Part shown: positions 1 through 12,748 of the stretch, in pieces | Layout: every line of letters begins with the position of its first letter | Position numbering within the stretch: position 1 is the stretch's first letter | DNA from: Usnea hakonensis | Lineage: Eukaryota > Ascomycota > Lecanoromycetes > Lecanorales > Parmeliaceae | Assembly: GCA_013423325.1 (NCBI GenBank) | Contig: BLJB01000043.1 | Span: forward strand, 186,001 to 250,000 | Direction of reading: 5' to 3' | DNA length: 64,000 nt | Program-made: the position numbers and the translations under genes | Notes under the pieces: generated by a model | Databases searched by the model: none | The model's input: the letters and a program-made list of their open reading frames with translations, nothing else | What the model was told of the DNA's origin: nothing

Positions 1-1103
1 AAGGAATGGGATGAATGGATGTGTTCATATCTTTTTGAACAGAGTGCTTCGGTTGTGCCTCCCTCTTTCAATATGACATATCCTTAGGTCTATTCTACCC
101 CCGTCGAGGATGCAAGATGTCGCTAGTCGCTACTTTGATGTGATGGTCAAATATCAAGGCATGTCAATGTTCGTATCTATCGCGCCGAAGGGTAGTCTAG
201 CACCTTGCTTGATGGTTTCGCTCCGTATGTGAGCCCTTCTGCAAACCCCTCTTATCGTTCCCCTCCCATCCATCCCTCTCCCCCTCATCATCATCCTCCT
301 CACCCTCTGGAATCCGTTCGTTCATGCCAGAGCAGTGCGCTTTTCCGTACCGTCGTATTGATTCGATGAAGTTCTGGCGAGCGAGGGGAGGGAGGGGATG
401 AGGAGGGGGGAGGAGGTGGGCTGGGCCGGGGGAGGGAAAGTGAGGGAAAGGAGGAGGGAGGAGGGGGATGAATTTACTTATCACTGCTTTACTGCTTGCC
501 TTGTCTTTTTAGATCTTTTTGGGTTGAGGGGAGAGTTTGGGGGGGGAAAAGGAGTTAAGATGGAGTGGGGCGGGAGGGCAAAGGTGCTGGGTGATTTCGA
601 GGGATGGATGTTGGGTATGCTTATCATTATTGGTGAGGGGGGTCTTTTGGGATGAGTTTCTGACGAGGGAGGGGTGCGGTGGGATAGCGTGCCAGTCTGT
701 GGATTGTGGGATGAACCGCACAGACGGATTGTTCTGTTTTTGATGTGCCGTTGGAGTGGGCGGTATGGCGGTCATCAGCCGGCGGTGCTGGGATCGGTAA
801 GCAGGAGTAGTACTATTACTTATTTGTCCTTGAGCTGAATTGCCTTCCGTCGTCTTACAATGCATTTGGGCTTGCGTTTCTGGGACGTTTTCAGTGGTGG
901 CGAGAGCTTGTTAGCGTGGAGAATGGGGTAGGAGAGGACGTTTTGGGATTCATTATTCATCGATTAGCCGAAAGGCTACTTAGCGCTTTGCGGCATAGGT
1001 CTCTCATCAGGTTTTTTTGAAGATGCCAGCATCCACCGCAGCCAATGCCCAGGCTAATGCAAGTACTACTTGCAAATGTTTCTCCGTGGGATGGCACCAA
1101 TAC
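1..1103. other. Intergenic, purine-rich, no gene recognised
   Basis: I see no coding region here that resembles a known family; open frames are short and low in complexity. Positions about 380-720 are strongly strand-asymmetric, with many runs of three to six G on the plus strand. The right part should hold the 3' untranslated region of the Rho-GDI gene, which ends at 1104 on the minus strand. Confidence 0.6.
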
Positions 1104-2183
1104 TCATTTCCATTCCTTCGTAATGTCGAACGACCATTCGAATTTCAGGTAGTCATGACCGTCGTCGTCCGCGAACTTTGACACAGCCTCGTAGTGTCCT
1201 CTGGCCAGCATGCCTGTCGGCGCCTCGTCTGGCTCGACTGAGATGGGAACCGTTAGAAGAAAATACGCGCCAGATGGGTGATGCGTTGACTTACACTTCT
1301 TCTCATACACAGGCTTATCCTGCGTATTTGGGGCGAAAGATCCCTGGCAATTGGCTACATGAGCTTTCCATCCCCAGTCGTTCAGACAAGGAGAGAAAGG
1401 AGCTCACAATCATCTCTTCATTCTTGGCGACCTTGATCCCTTTCCTCTTGGTAATCTGCAAATACTTCAACCCACTCAGCACGTCGTGCTGCACGACGAA
1501 ATTGGCCTTCATGCGGAACTTGGCGCCCTCCTTGATAGTGAAGGGTTTCGACTTCAGAGCTTCGACAGAACCCGGAGCGGTCAGATCGATGGTGATGTCG
1601 GCTCGACCTTCAACTTCGAGGGCGAGGGATTTAATGACGCAGCGGCGCTGGTCTTTGGGATCGACGTGGATGGCGGGGGATGAGGAAATGCCGAGGGAGG
1701 CTTTCCAGCGGTTGAGGGACTCATCATTTTGGTCTGGGCGGGCGGACGTTAGGAGAAGGTTTCAACGGATGGGAGAGAAAAGGGAGAATTTGATGAATTT
1801 GAAGTGATGAGATGGCGAAGAGATGGGAGATGCTTGCACGAGCAGAGAGGCGGGGGGAAACCGCGAGCAGGTTCCCAAATCGAACCCTCAAAAAAGTTGT
1901 CGACATCATAATAAGATAATTGGCATCGCTTCAAAGGAATGAGATTATCCAAGAGAATATATAGATCTTGTACGGACTTGATTCTTCTCAGGGGAGGCAT
2001 GAATATGATGGATGAGAGGTATGAGCGCAATGTTGTGAAAGCGGATAAAAGGTCTGTCGTCAGAAAAATACTTAGCTTCATGCACTCACCGAGCTTTGCA
2101 TATTCTTCAACCGTTTTCTTCTCTCCAACCTTGAAGCCTTCGGTGGTGGAAGCCTGGAGATCATCTTCCCCTTGACTAGCCAT
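1104..2183 (-). CDS. RDI1: Rho GDP-dissociation inhibitor (Rho-GDI)
   Basis: Cytosolic chaperone that extracts prenylated Rho/Cdc42 GTPases from membranes and blocks GDP release. I read four exons on the minus strand: 2183-2090, 1733-1408, 1343-1295 and 1237-1104, giving 200 aa, close to the 202 aa of yeast Rdi1. The N-terminal regulatory arm carries KKTVEEYAKLDQNDESL, which contacts the GTPase switch regions in this family. The immunoglobulin-like domain follows, with VQHDVLSGLKYLQ, then GSFAPNTQDKPVYEKK and EAPTGMLARGHY, all typical of the family; the protein ends FEWSFDITKEWK. The joins restore the conserved LDQNDES and GSFAPNT segments, which supports the splicing. The gene is divergent from the Bqt4-like gene, with about 800 bp between start codons. 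Confidence 0.93.
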
Positions 2184-2275
2184 ATTTGATAAAAGAGTGG
2201 AAGTCGATAAGATTATTTTTTGAGCAAAAGGGTTGTTGTTATTGAGGTGCAGATTTGTACGTTAGAGGTTTGATT

Positions 2276-2299
2276 ATTGGTATTGGTATTGGTATTGGT
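2276..2299. repeat. (TATTGG)n microsatellite
   Basis: About four copies of a 6-bp TATTGG unit lie in the shared promoter between the Rho-GDI and Bqt4-like genes. Confidence 0.8.
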
Positions 2300-2985
2300 G
2301 GGGTTCGCTTCAATGATCCACTCAGTGTAAAGTAAAGTAAAGTAGGTACTTTACCGAGTACTGAGGGATACGTTGTACCGCATAATTTGAAACAAAAGCA
2401 TCCTCAATAACCCATCACTCACCTCAATGTCCCTGACGGCAACACATTTACTGTACTACGTATGAGTACATCAAGAATCAAAATCAACCTCGGTTGAATC
2501 CCAATTAAAGATTACTTTCACTATCATTCTGTACTCCGTACTTCTTCGATGATATATCGTGCTTTTGCTTTCTTCAGGCCAAGTCTAGCCAGCCTCGGAT
2601 TTGCTTTCAGCCACCCATTCCAACCCGCCTCCCCCAAATTTTCTCCCTAAGGCTAAGCCCGGCCATTTGGCCTGAACGCGGAACAACACCTCACCAAAGA
2701 AAGTCACCAGTCCTTCATCAAATCAGAATAATAATAATAATCAATCATTATTCTCCATCTCACTGCTCACAATCCAATATACAACATCATCACTGCGACG
2801 ACATTATATCCATCGCGCCCTTTGATATACCGCGACTTCCGCCCATCAAGCTACACGTAAGCAATTGGCAATCATCACTTCATCAGGTCTCCTTCGACGC
2901 GCTTGGCACCCGCCCGAAAGCTTACCGAACAACGTCAGTACATTAACAAGAAATTTTCCCCGGGGTTTGGACACACACTGTCGCA

Positions 2986-4460
2986 ATGTCGAATATGCAA
3001 CTCAATGGCACTTCTCAACGATCATTGCCAAGCAGGCGCAATCCTCTTCTTGCGCCGGACAAAACCCAATCTCGTACGATCCTCTCCAATTCCCGCATTC
3101 GCCTCCCTTACTAATCCGCTCCGACGTACTAGACAACGAACTCATCGCGAAACGCCGGCTAGGACAGACGAATCTGGCTGTGAAACCTGGGCAGGTTGGA
3201 ACCTCGAATGCTACAAAGCCGGAGAATCTCGGACCTTTCGACTATGCACACCTCCGGGCTCCACTACCACGGAGTTTGAAAGGATCCGAGATATTCGCAC
3301 CTCATCAGAATCAACCAACGCCCGAGGTTTATTTTCTCATGGTACGTGTCTCTGGGCTATCATTGCGCTAAAATGTGGATCACTGACGATATCATTGTGC
3401 CTCCAGAGACGCAGCACCGATGGCTACGTGAGTGCGACTGGAATGTTCAAAGCTGCCTTTCCGTGGTCAAAACATGTGGAAGAGAATGCGGAACGCGACT
3501 ACGTCAAGAGCTTGCCATCAACGGCACAAGACGAGGTTGCAGGCAATGTCTGGGTCTCCGAATTATATGGTGCGCTGCTTCGATAGCTTGTGCGAGATGA
3601 GCGACTGACAGCTTTTCAGCCATTGAGCTCGCACGAGATTATGGCATAGTTCCGTGGATTCACGCTCTCTTAGACGAAGCCCCAATCTCTCTAGGCACAG
3701 ACGACCCCACAATGAAGGCTATCTCTCCCCCACCGAAATTCACATTCACTGCAAATGATAGGACTCTCCTACCTCCTCCGAATGGAACAACGGCTCGCGC
3801 CTCAACACCAAAATCAAGAGGCAGGCCCAGAGGGAATTCTCCTGCAAAGAATGCTAGTCCCGCGAAAGCGTCTACGAAAAAGCCTCGAGCAACAAAGGCT
3901 GCAAAAGAGGCCGACGCTGCTTCAGCGCGTGATGCCAGCGCATCTCTACAGGCTGCCCTGGATCATACGACGCCTGACGGTGCCTCCACGACAGAGTCGG
4001 AACCAGCGGCTAAAACAGTCAAAGTCAATGTCGAGTCGAAAATAGAAATCAAGGGTGATGATGTGCGAGAAGAGCAGACTACTGTTGGTATTGAGATGCC
4101 AACGGGATATCCACAATTGCCGTTGCCAGAACGTCCGGAGGTCATGATTGAGACAGCGAAGGCCATGGTTGCAAAGGCCAAAGAGGAAGCTGGGGAGAGC
4201 AGCTCCTCGAAACCGAAACGAAAGGCAGAGGAGATGGACGACGAGTCGGATGGATCCGCAGATAGTGAATCTCAGCCCGCGAAGAGGGTTAGGCTCTTGG
4301 GGGAGGAGTTGAAGAGGGAGAAAGTGAGGACGCGAGCTTTACTCGGAGTTGCGGCTACGTTGGTAATTGGGTATGTAAACATGAGATTTTCACATGTCCT
4401 ACGTTGATGGTTGCTGACATTGACGACAGAGCCATCATTCCACTTGTGCTGCCCGGCTGA
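2986..4460 (+). CDS. Bqt4-like APSES/KilA-N inner nuclear membrane protein
   Basis: Five exons are inferred: 2986-3073, 3133-3341, 3407-3569, 3620-4370 and 4430-4460 (413 aa). The N-terminal third contains an APSES/KilA-N-like fold with YFLMRRSTDGYVSATGMFKAAFPW, then an EVAGNVWVSEL segment and ARDYGIVPWIHALLD. The middle is a Lys/Ala/Pro-rich, probably disordered region with basic clusters resembling nuclear localisation signals. The last about 20 residues are hydrophobic (ALLGVAATLVIGAIIPLVLPG), a single tail anchor. An APSES-like domain plus a C-terminal membrane anchor is the architecture of fission yeast Bqt4, which tethers telomeres to the nuclear envelope. The soluble alternative, an APSES transcription factor, lacks such an anchor. 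The last intron lies inside the anchor, and without that splice the hydrophobic tail would be cut short. Function is inferred from architecture. Confidence 0.82.
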
Positions 4461-5274
4461 GTTGTCCAGCCTCGAAAGATGGCCATTGGTGGGATTTCTT
4501 GCAAGGGCATCAACGAGGCTCAGTCATCGAATGCCTAGAAGCGTCGAGAAGTCTTTGACCCTTCTCATTATAACCCTCTTGTACGTTCTACACTGTCAAT
4601 ATCTTGTCTAGCAGGCGTTGGAGGGACTTTGCTGTAGGATGGAAGATCTCAGACTTGTCCTAGGATTGAAGCCGATAGTAATAAAATCGAAAGCTGAAGT
4701 GTGCGAGAATGAAGCAACTGCATGCCTTGTTAGTACTCGGTAGGCGAATGGATACTCGGAAAAAGAGGCACGTGACAATGTTTTGGCGTGTATCTAAAGT
4801 AAGTACCTAAGTACCCTGTCGATTGTGGCGTGCTGCCCTGCTTTTTCGACCCCCACACTTGTACCATTGTAATCGCATATCTATGCATCCTATCCATAAT
4901 GCGTCTCGGCATCCATTATTTCAAGTGTCTTAATATAACCGCTTCACATGCCATGAGTTACGATATCATGTGGAAGCACATGATATGCGGGCGTATCCAT
5001 TCCTTGGATCCTATTGGCTAGCCACAGGATGCCCCCCAACTGCACTATCCATCAGCCGAGAGATAGGTGGAACTCAAAGTGAACACTCGCATGGGCTGTG
5101 GGGACGACCCCTCAAATGCTCGAACACCCTCATCCCGCCAGTGGAAAGCTTCCCCAGCTTTCCAGCCTTCCACTACAACATACCTTTTGCACCTTCTCAT
5201 TTCCACGTGATTTCTCCTTCTTCTTCTTCTTCTTCTCATTAACACCAACTCTCTTCACTCTCCAATAATTCAAG
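4461..5274. other. Intergenic, promoter side of the HIBADH gene
   Basis: No gene is recognisable. The last 60 bases before the HIBADH start are pyrimidine-rich and include a TTC run at about 5216-5236, a common fungal core-promoter or leader feature. Confidence 0.55.
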
Positions 5275-6691
5275 ATGAGCGCTGCCGTCTCTATCCGCTT
5301 CTCCCCCTCTCGCCTTTGCATGCTCAGCAATAGCTCCTCTCCATCGTCACTCCCATCCATAACAAGACGCTCCTTCGCTTCGACACCGTCAAACCTAGCG
5401 ACATGGGGGTTCATAGGCCTTGGGAGAATGGGTAAGCTTTACGCCTCGTGAATACGCGTGGAAGCCCGACCATTCCTCGACCAGCCTGCCCCGAATTGAA
5501 CGAGGAACCCTGCTTACAAATGGCTGCGTGCCCTCTTCAGGGTATCCCATGGCAAAAAATCTACGCGCAAAGATCCCCGCGAGCGATACCTTGATCATAC
5601 ATGATCGCAACAAAGAGGCTACGGCCAATTTCATACACGAAGTCGGCATCGCTAGAGACGAATCGAACTCCAACAGCGAAATGGGTCTCATGGGCATAGA
5701 GATTGCAAGCTCGCCCCGAAAGGTGGCGGAGAAATCTGTGCGTGCCTTGCCTCTTACTGTTATCAAAGCGTCCCTGTAATGATGAGCATGTTCCAACCTC
5801 AATGATCTAAGTTGGGGGCCCGCGTCATGCGGCCCTTTCCCTGATTCGAATAACACATCAAAGCCAATCCTCTGACACCGTCCATCCCACACTCCCTACT
5901 CAGCAACAGACTTGAACCCCACAAATCGCTCACACAGTACGCAGGAAACGATAATCACCGTCCTCCCCGAGCCGTCCCACGTCAAAAACGTCTTCCACAA
6001 CATCCTCAACCCCCCTCTCCCCCCACTCTCAGCCTCCACTCCCGCTTCAGAACGCCTCTTCATAGACTGCTCCACCATCGACCCCACCTCCTCCCGCGAA
6101 GTCGCCAACGCAGTCCACTGCACCGCCCAAGGCCGCTTCGTCGACGCCCCCATGTCCGGCGGCGTCGTCGGCGCCCGAGCCGGCACCCTAACCTTTATGC
6201 TCGGCGCCAGCAGCCGAAGCGGAGGCCTCGTGAAGCGGGTGACGCCCACGCTGGAGCTCATGGGCGGCAAAGTCCTGCACCTGGGCGGACAGGGCGCCGG
6301 CCTGTCCGGGAAACTGGCCAACAATTACCTCCTCGCCGTCTCCAACATCGCGACGGCCGAAGCCATGAACCTCGGTCTGCGGTGGGGCCTCGACCCGCAC
6401 GTCCTCGGCCAACTCATCAACGGCAGCAGCGGCCGGTGTTGGAGCAGTGAGGTCAACAACCCGGTGCCCGGGATCAGCCCAGGGGCTCCCGCGGAGAAGG
6501 ATTACGAGGGCGGGTTCGGGATCGAGTTGATGAAGAAGGATTTGAGGCTGGCGATGGAGGAGGCGATGAGGGTGGGGGCGAAGGTGGATATGGGGGAGAG
6601 GGCGGGAGACGTGTATGAGGATGCGGAGGCGGCGGAGAAGGGAAAGGATTTTAGCGTTGTTTACAGATGGCTGGGCGGGAAGACGGTGTAG
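5275..6691 (+). CDS. 3-hydroxyisobutyrate dehydrogenase, mitochondrial
   Basis: NAD-dependent oxidation of 3-hydroxyisobutyrate to methylmalonate semialdehyde in mitochondrial valine breakdown. Exons are 5275-5431, 5541-5737 and 5945-6691 (366 aa). The first about 40 residues are Ser/Arg-rich and lack acidic residues, as in a mitochondrial presequence. The Rossmann glycine motif and the family signature (GFIGLGRMG, then YPMAKNL) are split by the first intron. Downstream are ETIITVLPEPSHV, the substrate-binding DAPMSGGVVGARAGTLTFMLG, and the catalytic-lysine segment GKLANNYLL. The second intron is long (207 nt); I placed its acceptor before GAAACG because ETIITVLPEP follows conserved VAEKS. 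The third exon is noticeably GC-rich. It converges with PPG1, whose stop lies about 360 bp downstream. Confidence 0.93.
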
Positions 6692-7053
6692 GTGTTTCGT
6701 AGGGTTTCTTTTGTGTGGACTTTTGTGCTGGTCGTGCCCTTTGGATGAGAGGTTGGTCGGTGCTGAGATGGAATGGGGAGGGCGATTGTGTCATAGCGGG
6801 TCGGTTCTTGGCTAGGTGTGTTGACGACTCTGCGGAAGGATGTAGATAGTGGACATGCACTAGTTTGCGTTTCTTTGGTTTTTTGGGCCATCGAAATACT
6901 TTTGGCACTGCATGTCAGCTTACGACGAAGAATGAATTAAGCATCTGACACTTGCGTATGTACAATCCTGTTTGAGACTACAACGACAATCAAATGAAGT
7001 ATCAGTGTGCCTCCCATACATGGTTCCATCGCCCTGGTACTACCCTGGTATCA

Positions 7054-8200
7054 TCAAAGAAAATACTCCACCACAACGCCCTGGCCGTCCTGATTCGGCT
7101 GATTCTGCTGCTCCCCCCTATGCAGATCATTTTCCGGCGCGGCATCAAAAACATTGAAGAACCTCTCCGTCTGATCGCTGACCTCGAGCACGCTCGCCAT
7201 GTTGCCACACCTGTAGCAATAATTCGGCGCGCTCCAGACCGTGCTCAGGCGATCTTCATAGAGTACTTGGTACCCTTCTTGACAGAGCTGGTGCGCACGG
7301 AGGATGTGGTTCATTTTGTTGACATCAAGGAACTTCTTCACCACTTGCGCTCCAAATGTGTAGCCTGCACCTCGAGGGGACAGGGAGAATTCGTCCCGCT
7401 CGGGGTCCGGATCGCTCCATACTAAATCCGCCATTGGACCCTCGTGCGGTATTTCCCGGAACCGATCGATAATTTTGATTTGATCGATACTGTGTATGCT
7501 CGGACTCAGTCCGCCATGCACACAGAAAATCTGGTTGTTGATCACGACGGAAAGGGTGAGGAAATCGAACATGTCGGTGAAGTAGTGCCAGACATTGGCG
7601 TTGCCGTACTTGCGGTTGCATTCGGTATAGAAGCCATAGGATTGTGTTACCCCGCGGGATTCGTGGTTGCCCCGGATCAAGTGCACGCGAGACGGGTAGC
7701 GCAGCTTGAGGCAGACGAGGAGGGAGATTGTTTCGACTGAGAAAAGACCACGGTCTACGTAGTCGCCTGAGACCACAGCTGTTTTAGCAATTCGAGCACC
7801 ACTAATGGGCAAAGGTCTTGTGATTGGGCAGGGGCAAGCTGAAAACGCTCGAGCATTCGAGCACGCGACCACTCTCAAGGACAACTCACCCAGGAATAAG
7901 TAATTGGTATCCGGACAAAATCCTCCAATCTTGAATATCTCGATCATATCAAAAAATTGTCCATGTATGTCTCCCACGACTGTAACTGGTGCGGCGATAT
8001 GTACAACATTGCTCTCCTTCATCAAAAGTTCCTTTGTTTTGGCGCATATTGCCTCTATGACAGAGTCGGCAAGCAACTCTTTCTTGTATAGTCTTTCAAT
8101 ACATTGATCAAGATCAACACTCGCTAGAACAAAATATGAGCAAACTTTCTTTCCTACAAGAAGGGAGGACGGGTGGAGACATACCTGGAAGACCTGGCAT
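7054..8200 (-). CDS. PPG1: PP2A-like serine/threonine phosphatase PPG1
   Basis: Catalytic subunit of the PP2A-like family. Exons on the minus strand are 8200-8185 (only 16 coding nt), 8123-7890 and 7766-7054, giving 320 aa. Metal-binding motifs are intact: GDIHGQF, GDYVDRG (its first Gly codon is split by an intron) and RGNHES, then HGGLSP and SPRGAGYTFG. It ends in YFL, the carboxyl terminus recognised by the methyltransferase of this family. PPG1 rather than PP2A, PP4 or Sit4 is indicated by ESNVVHI, RYPSRVHLIRGNHES, SYGFYTECNRKYG, IDQIKIIDRFREIPH and FNVFDAAPEN, which match yeast Ppg1 as I remember it. Yeast Ppg1 has longer inserts near its C-terminus. In yeast it acts in a STRIPAK-like (Far) complex; the same here is inference. 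It is divergent from the Q-rich CCHC gene. Confidence 0.92.
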
Positions 8201-8943
8201 GTCTTTGCCTCTCAGCCCCAACGGGGGTGCTGCTAGACCGCTTTGCGCTGCAGGATGGCTTTTCTTTGATCTTGCAGTGCGGAAGCCTGCTGTATAGTAT
8301 GTCTCAAAATCATCGTGAGCCTCGCTGCACTAGGCTTGACTGCATTGCATGGTGAGAAGACAACACAGGACAGGTTTGGATTTGTTTAGTACTTTAGAGT
8401 ACCTCCAGTGCTCTCGTCAGCCAAATTTTGGCTTTTTTGAAAGCGGGAGCTATCCAAAAAGCGTTAGCTTGTGATCATAAATTGTACCAATTCACTCTTT
8501 CCAACTTGCTTGACACAGCATCTCATCTTTCCATGTAAGCTGCATGCTCCCACGGTCTTTATCTCTTTCCAATACACGGTTTCTATCATAATTGTGTGTT
8601 ATCCAAACATTTCCAAGTTTGATACGCGAGCTAGATTGCATGGGCATTAGCTGCCTAGAGGAGTTCTCCTTGACTAGTCTCAGTCTGGCCTCAAGATTTC
8701 AATTTCCTGCCGGCCTTCTTTTCTTTCTAATCAGATGTTAACCCATCATCTTTGATTTGAATTTCGTTAAGAAAATACATTTTGTGCGCTTCAGTTTTTG
8801 GGCATTAGATCATCAACATCTTTCAGGAGCGCCAAGTCCCTACCCATGAATCCTTTACACCCATAGACGTCTTCATGATCTGAGGCCAGATCCCAATTTT
8901 ATGCTGGCACTAGAGTCAAGGTACTGTGTCATAGTTGTCGAGG
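8201..8943. promoter_or_regulatory. Divergent intergenic promoter region, PPG1 and Q-rich gene
   Basis: A stretch of 743 bp separates the PPG1 start (minus) from the start of the CCHC gene (plus). I see pyrimidine-rich patches but no specific operator. Confidence 0.5.
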
Positions 8944-11667
8944 ATGGCTGCCACTCAGTGGCCGCAACAGTATCAGCAGTACCAACAGCAGCCTCAGCAA
9001 TATCAACAACCTCAACAATGCTATCAAGGCCAAATCAATGGAGAAGGCCAACACTACCAGCAGCATCCGCAGTATCAGTACAACCAACAATACCAAGCAC
9101 AGCAGTATCAGCACAACCAACAATACCAGACACAGCCGTATCAACAATTTCAGCATTCTCAGCCCACTCAGCAGTATCAGCAAGCATCAAACGCTCAGTC
9201 TGCGCAGCAATACCAACAACAATGGCCCAGTCAAAAGTATCAGCAACAACCGCAAGGTCATTTTGTGCAGCAGGATCCACAAAACCGACAAAATCAACCA
9301 CAGCAAGGCCAATCGAGACAGGATTATCAGCAACCTCATCATGGCTCCTCGACGCAGCAATATTCCCAGCAGCAGTCTCATCAGCTTCAACAAGGAACCC
9401 ACGGCTTCCAACACCAATTTACATCGCCGCAACACCAATTTCAACAATATATACCCCAGCAGCATGGTCCTGCTCCCCAGCATGGTTCTCCCGTTCACCC
9501 TTCTCCTCAGCAGTCAGTTACTCCTCAGCCATACGGCAGTTCCCAACACGGAGCCTATCAGCCGCAACACAAAACTGCCCATGGACAGAGTACTGCTCAG
9601 ACACAACCTCATCCCTGCTTCAACTGTGGTATCTCGGGCCATTTTGCGATGAATTGTCCGGAACCAATCCGCGAGGTTCCAGCGTGAGTTTTATACTTAA
9701 CTTTCTCAGGATGTTTCTAATGACAATTGTAGAGGAAAGGCAAATCCGCAAGCGTTTCAAAATCCATTGAGACGGCCCAAAACCGGGGTAAGTGTGGCCA
9801 CCCACCACCAATACACAGCACATCCAGGCCATACGCAAGTATCCCCAAATGGGAACCCACCGCCGCCTCATGGGCAAACAGGATATGCTCAACATCCTCA
9901 GTATCAGCAGTCATGTAGTCCTACCACTCCGATTTCCGCACAGTCACCAGCTCAAGCGCAGTATTATCAGCAATGGCAACAATATTACCAATCTCAACAA
10001 GCTTATCAGCAAGGTAATCACCGTCAAGGGCCTTCATCTCACCAACAGCCATTTACGGCGCCACATGTTCAAGCTGCAAAAAATCCAAGCAGCTCTCAGA
10101 CCCTCAGTCAAGTCTCCAGTCAAACTGCACAATACACTGGCGACCCTCAGATGTACCAGTCAAGATTCACACCAGCCTCAGCGACACCTGTGCAATTTCC
10201 TCATCCGTCTGCGAGCAATAAGACCGTGGTCCAGCAAGACAGTCGAGAGCGATTCTCAACGTCTATGAATCCTCATTCAACTCCATCAACGCCGCACCAG
10301 AATCAGGCCCTGGACTATGATTTCGAGGAAGATGATTTGGGCTCTCTTGATGTACCCGATATGCCACAAACTACGTTGGAATTTTCAAATGCATCAAAAC
10401 ATCCTGTCAGCCTCATCGGTCATCCTCTACCAGGAAATTTCGTCGTTGCGGATGCCTTGGAACCTTTCCCTCCGCCGCTACCTCAAGATGAGGGCTGTTG
10501 CAAGTCAAAGTACCAATACGATGCAAGTTCCGATGCCTACCTTGCGAACATTAGAGACTCAAAGCACTGGGATAAAGACCACTCAAGCGATGTCGCTTTT
10601 TCTGAATTTGGAGATGATGGCAAGATTATTCCTCTTGACGAAGTCCGTTTGACCATCAGGCAACGTCACGCGCATCCCGAATTAGGCGATGAGCTCAACA
10701 GAGAATCTCGCAGTCAGTCGCGAACATTCTCCACAAATCAGGATTCCCTCGAGGTGAAGATGACATTAGATAGAATGGAACGCCAATTGGCAGAGACTAA
10801 AGCTAAGCTTCAAGCAAAGCTAGACAAAGGGAGACCAGCAAATTCAAGGAGGGCAAGTTCACTGATATCGGCAAAATTGGAAGTATCCCCTCTTCAGGAT
10901 CCCGAGATTAAAGAAGAACATCAAACACCCTCGCAGTCTTCAACCCTGGAAAAATCACTCAAATTTGAACAGGACGCTGAGGATGTTCTTGCAGCGTTAG
11001 GTGTGACAGGCTCACCAAAGCCGGTCACATCAACTACTTGGCCAGATCAATACTCTGCACAAAGTTCGCCTAACGACATGTATGTGAAGCGTAGTAGAAG
11101 CTCGTCGAGAGCAGACATGTGAGTTCACCTTCCGTACACTTCAAAAAGACCAGTGACCGTGCTAATATGATGACCTGCTTCCAGTATTAGCGGAGACAAT
11201 CACCAGATACAGTCTACCAGTGGTCATGGGTCCCTAAAGCACCGAGTCAATGGTGCAAGTTCCTCCAAACATCACTTCGAACCCCCTCCACCTCCGCCAC
11301 TACTTCTCAGACAGCAATCGTGTCCAGACGAAAAGGAAGGCAGCTCACTATCTACTCGAATCGCTCCCGTTGGCCACAATACTAACCATGTAGACCGAAG
11401 CAACGGTAACGGCAATGGATACATCAGCCCGTCGACAGATGGACAAGCAGCTTCCCCGATTGAACCACGTATAGAGAAGTCACTTAACCGGAAAAGACAT
11501 CGAGACGAATCATCCGATGAAGAAGAGACTGCTAAGAGACGCCAAGAAGACGACTATACGCCGAAACTTAGAAAGTGGCAACCCAAAGTTGCCCCGGCGT
11601 TCGGGTGAGTACAATCCTTCCTCATCTCCCAGCCATTTCCTGATGTCCTTTCAGTCGCCGCTGGTAA
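8944..11667 (+). CDS. Q-rich CCHC zinc-knuckle protein
   Basis: Four exons are inferred: 8944-9683, 9733-11118, 11185-11604 and 11655-11667 (852 aa). Residues 1-220 are dominated by Gln and Tyr (QYQQ-type repeats), a prion-like composition. One retroviral-type zinc knuckle follows at about residues 226-239, CFNCGISGHFAMNC (C-x2-C-x4-H-x4-C). More Gln/Pro/Ser-rich sequence follows, then an acidic patch (FEEDDLGSLDVPD), a short charged helix (LEVKMTLDRMERQLAETKAKL) at about residue 600 that could form a coiled coil, and a basic tail ending KWQPKVAPAFGRRW. The domain set suggests an RNA- or single-stranded-DNA-binding protein able to assemble into condensates. I do not recognise a named orthologue. 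The final 13-nt exon is the weakest part of the model. Confidence 0.8.
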
Positions 11668-12710
11668 GCGGCTCTTGAGTTACGCTACTCTGGCGCATAT
11701 TGTTCACCATCTTCTTGAGCTTGAAAGCATCAACGTGCATGTTGTGGAGTCCGAGCACGGGCCTTGTTCGGTTTCCGATGCTCTCAATCGAATTGGAAAT
11801 CTATACTTTGAAAGACTTAATTTTCCTAGCATGACTCGCAAATGGTGTGCAGAGGCTGGCAACAATTGGGGCTGGTCAGAAGCATCATCATAGAGTCTCA
11901 AGCATGCTGCATCTCTAATTTGGCGCAAGACGCTACTTAAAGAAAGAATAATGTGCTATTAAGATGTTTTTGCTCTGCGTGTTTACGAGTCGAGTGTTTC
12001 TTGAATCATACAAGTTGCCTGTGCTTACTGATATGTTAGTCAAGCAAGAGTCAGGTAAGCCGACCAAGTCTAGCAGTAAGGGTCCGAGCTTGGACATAGG
12101 AAGAATCAGATCAAGACGCGACAAGGTCGTAAGCCGTAGTGTGTTGACTTTTGGTGCCAAGATTGCAAGATGGCTGTTGTTCCTTCCCCGCAGTATTTTG
12201 TATGAGCTCTACGTTGTATGATTACCATAAATTGGCCACTTTCACAATTTCTGTACCGAGTCAATTTGCCCTTCTGATCCAAGTATTCTGCGGCCACCTG
12301 TAGACTGTCAGCGTTTCATCATCTCTTGTATCTTATCTCTCCCCACTTGTTCTACACGAGGTTTGACACTGCGGCGCGGGTTCTGATCTAGGTGTTTTAG
12401 ACTTGCTTTTTGCCGCATGATCTCCGTGTATTTTGTCGCGCTTGGTTCAGATTCCTGTGTAACATCAACTCGTAAAAATCATTTGATTGGTGAGCGGAAA
12501 GTTCACAACGGCGCTAAGCCACTGCCGAACCTTTTCCATGCGCATGGTCCGCGCACAGTCTTACCGACATACACAGAGGGTTGTTAAGTAGACCCAGGTT
12601 GGCTTGCTGCCTGTCCACAAAGCAAAGCAAACGTCCATCAAGTCTCCTACTATATGTGGGAACTTAGGAGGGTGTCTTCCGAAAGATGTTGAGAACAGAG
12701 ACTCGCTCGC

Positions 12711-12712
<2 letters not shown>
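11668..12712. other. Intergenic, no gene recognised
   Basis: The start should be the 3' untranslated region of the Q-rich gene. Remaining short open frames on both strands show no recognisable domain. Confidence 0.5.

Positions 12713-12744
<32 letters not shown>
12713..12744. repeat. (GT)16 dinucleotide microsatellite
   Basis: Sixteen uninterrupted GT units. It marks the left edge of a patch that includes a decayed reading frame and a lineage-specific gene. Confidence 0.95.

Positions 12745-12748
<4 letters not shown>

Noticed and set aside
1237..1295. CKSTHHPSGAYFLLTVPISV as part of Rho-GDI
   Set aside because: It is the third intron read through; splicing gives the conserved YEKKFEPDEAPTG.
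8929..9498. Leucine-rich minus-strand ORFs resembling membrane proteins
   Set aside because: They are the antisense of CAG/CAA glutamine codons in the Q-rich gene.
11675..11893. 72-codon ORF after the Q-rich gene
   Set aside because: It follows the stop of the preferred model (RRW then TAA) and has no homologous look; probably 3' untranslated region.
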